Origin: Rehmannia glutinosa
Lineage: Eukaryota; Streptophyta; Magnoliopsida; Lamiales; Orobanchaceae
DNA: 64,000 nucleotides
Assembly: GCA_016081115.2 (NCBI GenBank)
Contig: CM071924.1
Location: 93,262,616-93,326,615, forward strand
Direction: 5' to 3'
Shown here: positions 57,601 through 64,000 of the stretch, piece by piece
Position numbering within the stretch: the stretch's first letter is position 1
How the letters are laid out: every line of letters begins with the position of its first letter
Translations under genes and position numbers: made by a program
Notes under the pieces: generated by a model
Databases searched by the model: none
What the model was told of the DNA's origin: nothing
What the model saw: the letters and a program-made list of their open reading frames with translations, nothing else

Positions 57601-58848
57601 ACTATTTCTTCAGTTGCCTCTGCTGATCGCTTTCAGCAGATTGGTCAATTTCATCAATTACATCTGGGACTCGATCGCTTCGGCAAAGATTTCGTATTTG
57701 TTCCGGTGAGTGGGCGACTCGGCCCGTTTTTCAAGCTCGGAGCGCTTGATGATTCTTCTTCGTCTTCTAGTTTGTACTGAGGGATTTCTGGTTCGAGACG
57801 CTTTTTTCCGAGTCTTGGCGGCTGGGGCGGTGCTAGTGTTTTCTTCTCGAGGAGCCGGCCGTCTTGGCTTATCGATTCTCCTCTTCTTGACGATCGGAGA
57901 AGGTATTTGAGAGTCCTTCTCGACCACGCTCGCTGGGGCGGGAGACACGGCCGCAGGGGGAAGGAGCAGTTTGACTTTCTTTCTTTGCCGCAGAGAGCAA
58001 AGTCTTCTTTTACACGCAGGGGCGGCTTCTTCTTTGGTGGAGAGGAAACAGTTGTATCTTCAGTGGTCACCGATTCCCCTCACTCGTGTCGCTCTCTTGG
58101 CGTAGGCTCTCTTCTCGTGCGCCGCAGAGGTTTGATCTCGAACATCCTCTTGTTAACATGGAACGCCTTTCCATGTCTAAGAGGACTCCTTTCACCTCCA
58201 TCATCCGGCCAATCACGGGCCATATCCAGGGATCCTCCAAATGTGCCATCTTCCTTGAAGGATTTGTTCCTACATTCGGCATAGTCTGTTTGTAGACAAA
58301 CTCAGCCCAGTTTATTTTCCTTTCTTCAATGATCGCCGCCATCACGATCAACTTTGCTTTTGTGATTGGTCAAAGCCAAATTTGATGTCAATGCATTTGG
58401 CAACTATGTCCAACGACTTGTGATAATCCTCCTTCAAAGAAGATCTCTTGTTTGTTTGTGTAAACTATTTTATCAAAGATAGTCGGGCTTGGCTATTTCC
58501 TTCCAAGCAGCAGCCAGGTTTACATCGCCGTTAATTTCGATGCTCCTTCCGTTGGTAGTGAGCGTTGTTCACCAAATCCTTGGCGAGAGATGGTGAGTCG
58601 CTTCCGTGAACAGATGACTTTATCCTTCATCGTGAATCTTAGCATTCACGTAGAATCGCGCGACCTCCTCCACATAGGTCATCGGATATTCCAAAGATCG
58701 AAACAATTTCACCAGACGTTTCCAATTTCTCAGCGATTTTCTTCACTAGGGTGTCATCGGACCCCTGTTTCACCATGCCGTCGAAATCCACAGTAGACCC
58801 GGTGTGGATTTGCTTTCCTAACTTGGTAAAATCATAGGTTGGTGCCAT
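54677..58848 (-). pseudogene. ORF3 ('envelope-like' position) of the copia element, broken
   Basis: Starts MAPTYDFTKLGKQIHTGS at 58848. After a frame break comes a peptide with VEEVARFYVNAKIHDEG (about 58680-58630), which matches the 'putative plant transposon protein' domain (RFY.N pattern) common in plant transposon ORFs. The middle (57950-55400) is Ser/Pro/Lys-rich and broken many times. The end (55408-54677) is a charged coiled coil (NAEYAKRIEEENKRQTQLWE). The ORF sits where Sireviruses have their extra gene. No signal peptide or membrane segment supports an envelope function. Confidence 0.7.
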
Positions 58849-59402
58849 TTTTCAGGATTTTATCAAAGAAAATTTAGAGATTGATTTGAAGATAGGTAGG
58901 GTTTTGAGAAGATTTTTGCCTTTGCTTCTGAGAGAGAGAAATGAACGGTTTTGATAGTGTGTGAGAGAAACGGACGAAAATGGTTTAAGTATGGTTTATG
59001 AAAGGACGTGCGGGTGGTTTTTGAAATGTGATCGAGATCAACGGTTTAGATTTTGCACGCCTATTTAGCATTTAATGTCTCGTATTTAATGCGGCAGCAT
59101 TTATATCCAATCATAAGCTTGGTGTGCAGCTTTATGTCTGTACACATCATCATTATGCTGACGTCATTCTTAAAACATTCCCGCTTAGTAAAAATGACTG
59201 CATTTTTGTCACTTTGCTCATAAGTGACTCAGCTTATCCTTTAGTTGATTTAACTCTTCTTCTCACAGTTCTCTTAGTAACTCAGCTAACAACTGACTTG
59301 GTATAGTTGTCTTTCCGATACAGCTGATTTACTTAGCTAATTTGTGAGTTCAGCTCTTTTTCCTTTTTGTGTTCCATTTCTTTTCTTTGATTCTTCTGAG
59401 TG

Positions 59403-59980
59403 TCACCACTCAATTAACCCTAACTCATGTTTGAGTTCTTCAAATCTTGACTCACATAATGGTTTTGTGAAGATGTCGCCCAATTGTTTATCAGTTGAGA
59501 TATATTCCAAGATGATGTCCTTCTTTTCAACATGATCTCTTATGAAGTGATATCTGACATCAATATGCTTTGTTCTTGAGTGCAACACAGGATTTTGAGT
59601 GATTGCAATTGCACTTGTGTTATCACACATGATTGGAATTTCTTTTTCCTCAACTTCATAGTCTCTCGATTCTTTGTCTCATCCATAGGACTTGGGCTAA
59701 CAACTTGTTTGCCCAGCACTATGTATTCGCTTTAGCTATAGAGGTGGCTATTGAATTTTGCTTCTTGCTAAACCAGGAAATCATCTTTCCTAGCATTTGA
59801 CATGTGCCTCGAGGTGCTTTTTCATCTCAACTCGCATCTAGCATAGTCGGATTCTCAATAGCCAATTAGCTTGAATCCACCTTCCTTTGGATACCATAAG
59901 CCAACTTCTTGGCTTCCTTTCAAGTATCTCAATATTCTCTTAGTCATATGGCTCTCTTTTGGAGAAGATTGAAATCTTGC
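59403..59980 (-). pseudogene. Copia RNase H
   Basis: The frame 59630-59403 carries DNTSAIAITQNPVLHSRTKH followed by IDVRYHFIRDHVEKKDI and TDKQLGDIFTKPL, the conserved C-terminal part of copia RNase H. The upstream half (59640-59980) is present but frame-broken. Confidence 0.88.
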
Positions 59981-59988
59981 ACATACAC

Positions 59989-61039
59989 CTACAACAAAGG
60001 TGATGTCCGCCTCGCTCTTCGTAAGATAGAGCAATGATCCAATAAGTGCTCAGATCTTGTTTGATCTACTGAGGCTTGCCATCCGCATCCATGTCCATTT
60101 TGATCGATGTATTCATTGGTATTTTCACGAGAAGACTTCTCCTCCATACCAAATTTCTTCATTAAGTCTCCGTGTATTTTGTTTGACTTATGAAGGTTCC
60201 GTTCCATCCTTGATTGTTTCACTTGGAGTCCAAGGAAGAATGTCGACTCTCCCATCATGCTCATTTCAAATTTACTTTGCATGAGGTTTGAAATTTTTTC
60301 ACACATGACTCTTTGTTTGTGGATCCAAAAATGGTGTCATCCACATATATTTGAACAAGTAGTATACTCTTTTTGTCTTGAATTTCGAAAAGTGTTCTAT
60401 CTACTTTTCCTTTTGTGAATCCATTTTGATTAGGAATTGTGACAAGGTATCATACCATGCTCTCGGGTGCCTGTTTCAATCCATACAAGGCTTTCTTGAG
60501 TTTGTACACCTTATCTCCAAGAGTCTTTCGCTCAAATCCTCGGAGGTTGTTCAACGTACACTTCTTCTTCCAATAAACCATTTAGGAATGCACTTTTTAC
60601 ATCCATCGATATACGGTGAAATTCTTGTGAGTCGTATAGGCAAGAAACATCCTTATAGCTTCGGTCTTGCTACAGGAGCAAATGTTTCATCAAAATATAT
60701 TCCTTCTTCTTGGCAATATCCTTTGGCTACTAGTCTTGCCTTGTTTCTTACCACAGAACCTTCCTCGTTCATCTTGTTTCTGAACACCCATTTGGTACCA
60801 ATAACATTTTGATGTGTGGGTCTTTTAACTAATTCCCATACTTTATTTCTTTCAAACTCGATTGACTCTTCTTGCATAGCTTGAATCCAATGTGTGTCAT
60901 CTAATGCTTGTAACACATCTTTGGGCTCTATTTGCGAGATAAAGCATGTGAACATGGCTTCTTGTTGAGTTCTGGATCTTGTTTTGACACCTTCTCTTAT
61001 ATCTCCGATGACAAGTTCGGTGGATGGTCTCTCGGCCAT
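59989..61039 (-). pseudogene. Copia reverse transcriptase
   Basis: 61039-60653 includes WIQAMQEESIEFERNKVWEL, WVFRNKMNEEGSVVRNKARL and FDETFAPVARPKL. The catalytic YVDD (YVDDTIFGS) is at 60336-60347 in a different frame. 60306-59989 holds FEMSMMGESTFFLGLQVKQ. At least three frame breaks. Confidence 0.9.
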
Positions 61040-61332
61040 CTTATATCGGAGTTGGAGTAAGTTAGCTGGATTCGATCGTCTTAAATTTGTGTTCTTTGTG
61101 GGTCACTCTCTCGTAATCACTTACCGCAGATTTTCCATTGTTTTTGAGATTCAGCTATCTCATCTTCTTCTCGAGTTTATAATTCGGCTTGACTTCCAAA
61201 GATAGGGACTCTTTCGTATGGTTGGATGATTCAAACTTATCGGTGACTCTTCAATGTCTTCTCCATTTACATTTGGCTCATCGAATACCACATGAATGGA
61301 TTCTTCGCAACCATAGTCCTTTTGTTGAGTAC

Positions 61333-62371
61333 TCAGAGGCTTTGCTTTGGTGAGTATCCTAAGTAGATACCTTCATCGCCTTTAGCATCAAAAGCCTTTA
61401 GATTGTCTTTGCCATTGTTGTGGATGAAGCATTTACATCCAAATATTCTCAAATATGCAACATTTGGTTTTCTTCCGGTCCAAATCTCATAGGGAGTCTT
61501 TGTCACCGTCTGTTTATCATACATCTGTTTTGAGTGTAGCAAGTTGTGTTGATTGCTTCACCCAAAATCTTTTTGGTAACCCCGTCTTGACTAACATGGT
61601 CTTTTTTCGCTTCTTTGAGAGTTTAATTCCTTCTTTCTCGCAACTCCATTCTCATTGTGGAGTCCTTCTGCTTTGATAGTTCATGACCAATACCATTCTC
61701 AATACAATCTTGACTTATTATTCCATTGACAAACTCGGTTCCTCCATCTCGATCTTATTTTGATAATGGTTTTTGGCTCTTCTCGTTTTGAATCCTCTTC
61801 ATCATTTGTGGTAGTTTCGTAGAGTTTCTTTCTTCTTCTTACACATGAATAATGTCCATGTATATCTTGAGTAGTCATCTACTACCACCAAGGTGTATTT
61901 CTTTCCACTTATCTTTGGTTGGTTCCACTTTGGGCCAAATAGATCCATGTGTAGCAGATGCAATATTCTTGTTGAAGATGAACATGTCTTTTCTTTGAAT
62001 GAAGATTTGATTTGTTTTCCTTCGACATGCATCACATATACTCTCCTTCTTGATATCGAGTCCGGAAGTCCTTCCACAAGACTACTTCTGGCAAGCTTGT
62101 TAATCGTTTTGAAATTCGGGTGACTCGGCTTTTTTGTGCCACAAACCAACTTGATTCAATTTGTGCTCTTTGCTAATAGACAGTGTTGTGTGTAGCGGTT
62201 GACCAATCTACTATATACATGTTCTTTTTCCGCATCCTTGCAACACAACTTCATTCGATTCAAGATCCTTGATTTGGCATACTCCCATGTTGAATCCAAC
62301 ATTATAGCCCTTGTCACGAAGTTGATCGATGCTCGATAAGTTGAAGTTGAGTCATTCAACATATGCAACAT
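61333..62371 (-). pseudogene. Copia GAG-pre-integrase and integrase
   Basis: 62371-62149 is the GAG-pre-integrase region in broken frames. 62149-61802 holds LHLLHMDLFGP (first catalytic Asp) and YTLVVVDDYSRYTWTLFM. The second catalytic Asp region (61740-61800) is frame-broken. 61542-61333 has PYEIWTGRKPNVAYLRIFGC and KGDEGIYLGYS, the end of the integrase. Confidence 0.88.
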
Positions 62372-62573
62372 CCGTGATTTCTAATCCATTCCTCTTGATG
62401 GATCCAATGCCTCTTATTTCACCAGGAGCTTCATTTCCTCCAAATATGACTTTTGCTCCTTTAACTTCCTTGAATTTTGACAGATTTTTCTTATTTCTGT
62501 CATATGTCCGGGAATGTACCACTATCCATGTACCAGGTTCCTTGGCACTCACTGTTCCTTGAACCGCAATCAA
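62352..62573 (-). pseudogene. Copia protease, frameshifted at the active site
   Basis: The long frame has LSKFKEVKGAKVIFGG and GEIRGIGSIKRNGLEITDV, typical of copia protease. At 62510-62535 the DSG active-site codons are in another frame (YMDSG), so the catalytic triplet and the rest of the domain are not in one reading frame. Confidence 0.82.
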
Positions 62574-62579
62574 GGAAAT

Positions 62580-64000
62580 TAAGTTTTAGGTACCCATACT
62601 TGTCCGGGTCCCGAGGGGTTAGAATTGTAAGATGATCCAACCAACTTATAGCCAAATGATTTGACTCTAAGGGGTTGCCATCTATCGATTACCATAATCA
62701 TAATTAATCTTGGCAAATTGCTTTGGGATTTTAGGTTCATACAAATTTGTCTCTTTTGTCGTATGCTGTGTATAGGTTTTAGCAATCGCCTTCTTTGGGT
62801 AATTGTGGTGTCTCCGAGTATAGTGCCTAGGTGCATATGTGTCTTTGATGAAAGCTCTTATACTTTTGGAATGGCCTTTCTTTGAGTTCTAGGCCTTTGC
62901 CATTTGGGCTTATATTCCATAAGTCTATGATGATAGTTCATATTATTCCAATCACTTGGCTTGGATATTTTCTACCATTCCCATCATATGTATTTCTTTT
63001 ATAGATTTTCTGGGGTTTTTGGTAGCTCTTCTTCTTCTTTGAGAGTATTTTCTGTTTGGAGTTTGTTGAGGAACTATTTGAATCTCTTCTCGGTATCCTT
63101 TCAATAAGCGCACTCAATCGGTCATTTTCCTTTTCCTTTATAACCAAGGCCAGTTTGCTTGTAATTGTGCTTTGGAGTGAATGTGTGTGCAACATTTAGA
63201 ATTTTGGATTTTTTTGACTCTTCATGGCTTGAAGATCCTTTTTCCAAAATTACTTTTGAGGTTTGACATAGCACAGAGGAATTAAATCCTAAGCCTTGTC
63301 TTGTCTCCACATTCTCTTTGACTCATAATAAGATCATCCAATGATTTGGATGCCTTAGTGAATGAGGCAATGGCATTTTTTAGGTCATTCTCCCTCTTCT
63401 CTATAGCGCAATTTACGCTTTATTAATTTAGCATTTTCAAACCTTTAAACTTTCATTCTCATCAGCTATTTGACTTAGAGTACTTAGCTCCTTAGTCACT
63501 TTGAGTTTTAGCTCTTGAGTAAATTTGTTTTCCTCATTTAATAGTGTGTGTGAGGATTTAATGTGTTCAAAATCTTTCATCATTTTGCCTAATGAATCAT
63601 AAAGATCGGTGGGTGATGAAGTGTGTGTGTCGATCACTATCACTAGAATCCGAGTTTGATGAGTTAGAGTGTACCTCATCTTCGTCCAGGTTGATCTTGT
63701 TCCTTGGCCATCAAGCGGATCGGGGCTTCTTCTTCGAGTCACTTGAATAGTCACTTCACCGCTTTCGAATCGGCCTATGTCTTTTGACTTGGTTGTTTCA
63801 AAGATCTGCGAGCCCAACATTGCCTTTCTCTTTTCTTGTCTTTCTTTCTCAAGACCTTTCTTTCTTCTTCATTCCTGTATTTGTTGACTACGAGGATATG
63901 GGCGATCAATGGCATAGTGACCTGGTTGTCTACAGTTCAAAGATAGATATTCAACCTTTTGATCAGCTCTTTCCATTCTTGGATTGTCACCCTTTGATAT
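62580..64000 (-). pseudogene. Copia gag, 3' part, with degenerate zinc knuckle
   Basis: A CCHC knuckle remnant lies at about 63905-63955 (LNCRQPGHYAIDR): the His and one Cys are there, but the other two Cys positions read other residues or fall in changed sequence. Then comes a charged coiled-coil frame (63820-63437; KVTKELSTLSQIADENESL) and further broken pieces. The N-terminal capsid part and 5' LTR lie beyond the right edge. Confidence 0.75.

Larger units (their letters stand above)
53537..64000 (-). mobile_element. Sirevirus-like Ty1/copia retrotransposon, 5' end off the window
   Basis: Minus-strand order: gag (64000-62580), protease (62573-62352), integrase (62300-61333), RT (61039-59989), RNase H (59760-59403), a long 'envelope-position' ORF (58848-54677), polypurine tract and 3' LTR (54438-53537). 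Protease-integrase-RT order is Ty1/copia. The extra ORF after RNase H and the catcatcaaaaagggg-type tract fit Sireviruses (SIRE/Maximus). Numerous frameshifts throughout. Confidence 0.85.

Noticed and set aside
55300..58300. Plus-strand frames of 60-144 codons
   Set aside because: Shadows of the broken copia ORF3 on the minus strand, which alone has recognisable motifs.

Overview
The window is nuclear DNA of a flowering plant, most likely a eudicot. It carries one multi-exon host gene with GT-AG introns, and the rest is mostly nested transposable elements: Ty3/gypsy Tat, Athila and Tekay lineages, a Sirevirus-like Ty1/copia element, MULE, hAT and TA-targeting TIR elements, and a SINE. Codon use, base composition and gene density are not bacterial, and no rRNA, tRNA or CRISPR locus is visible.

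Layout. (1) 1-6841, minus strand: a guanylate-binding-protein-type GTPase. At least 16 exons can be placed by splice sites and reading phase, including a signal-peptide first exon and a 7-nt microexon. Its last exon probably lies beyond the left edge. (2) 7328-8832: two hAT-type MITEs, each with an 8-bp target duplication. (3) 10007-11197: left part of a degraded DNA transposon holding a 44-bp minisatellite. Its fourth unit is split; the other half reappears at 41141. (4) 11198-41139: a 29.9-kb nested insertion. The outer layer looks like one gypsy LTR (starts TGTAATATCC, ends GGGCGTGACA, near-perfect 5-bp target duplication). Inside it lie a TIR element flanked by (TA)n, a SINE with an 18-bp target duplication, a short MITE, the 3' part of a minus-strand Tat element, and a plus-strand Athila array arranged LTR-internal-LTR-partial internal. 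(5) 41140-43295: rest of the split transposon, with a 24-codon exon-like block present three times. (6) 43308-46858: a MULE with ~283-bp inverted repeats, an internally deleted transposase gene, an inserted GC-rich hAT MITE and an antisense GRF zinc-finger fragment. (7) 47094-48940, minus: a decayed LINE-type ORF1 (DUF4283 plus zinc knuckle). (8) 50232-53536, minus: 2.85-kb LTR and integrase/chromodomain end of a Tekay chromovirus. (9) 53537-64000, minus: a Sirevirus-like copia element inserted into the Tekay element, running off the right edge.

Functionally, only the GTPase looks like an intact host gene. The retroelement reading frames are all broken. The most notable structures are the ~50-copy, ~115-bp tandem array in the 3' region of the Tat element, whose units carry two short perfect hairpins with 6-nt loops; the antisense ORF with its own TATA box in the same element; the clusters of GC-rich imperfect palindromes in the Athila LTRs, one of which marks the truncation point of the second Athila copy; and the minisatellite that proves the extent of the 30-kb nested insertion.
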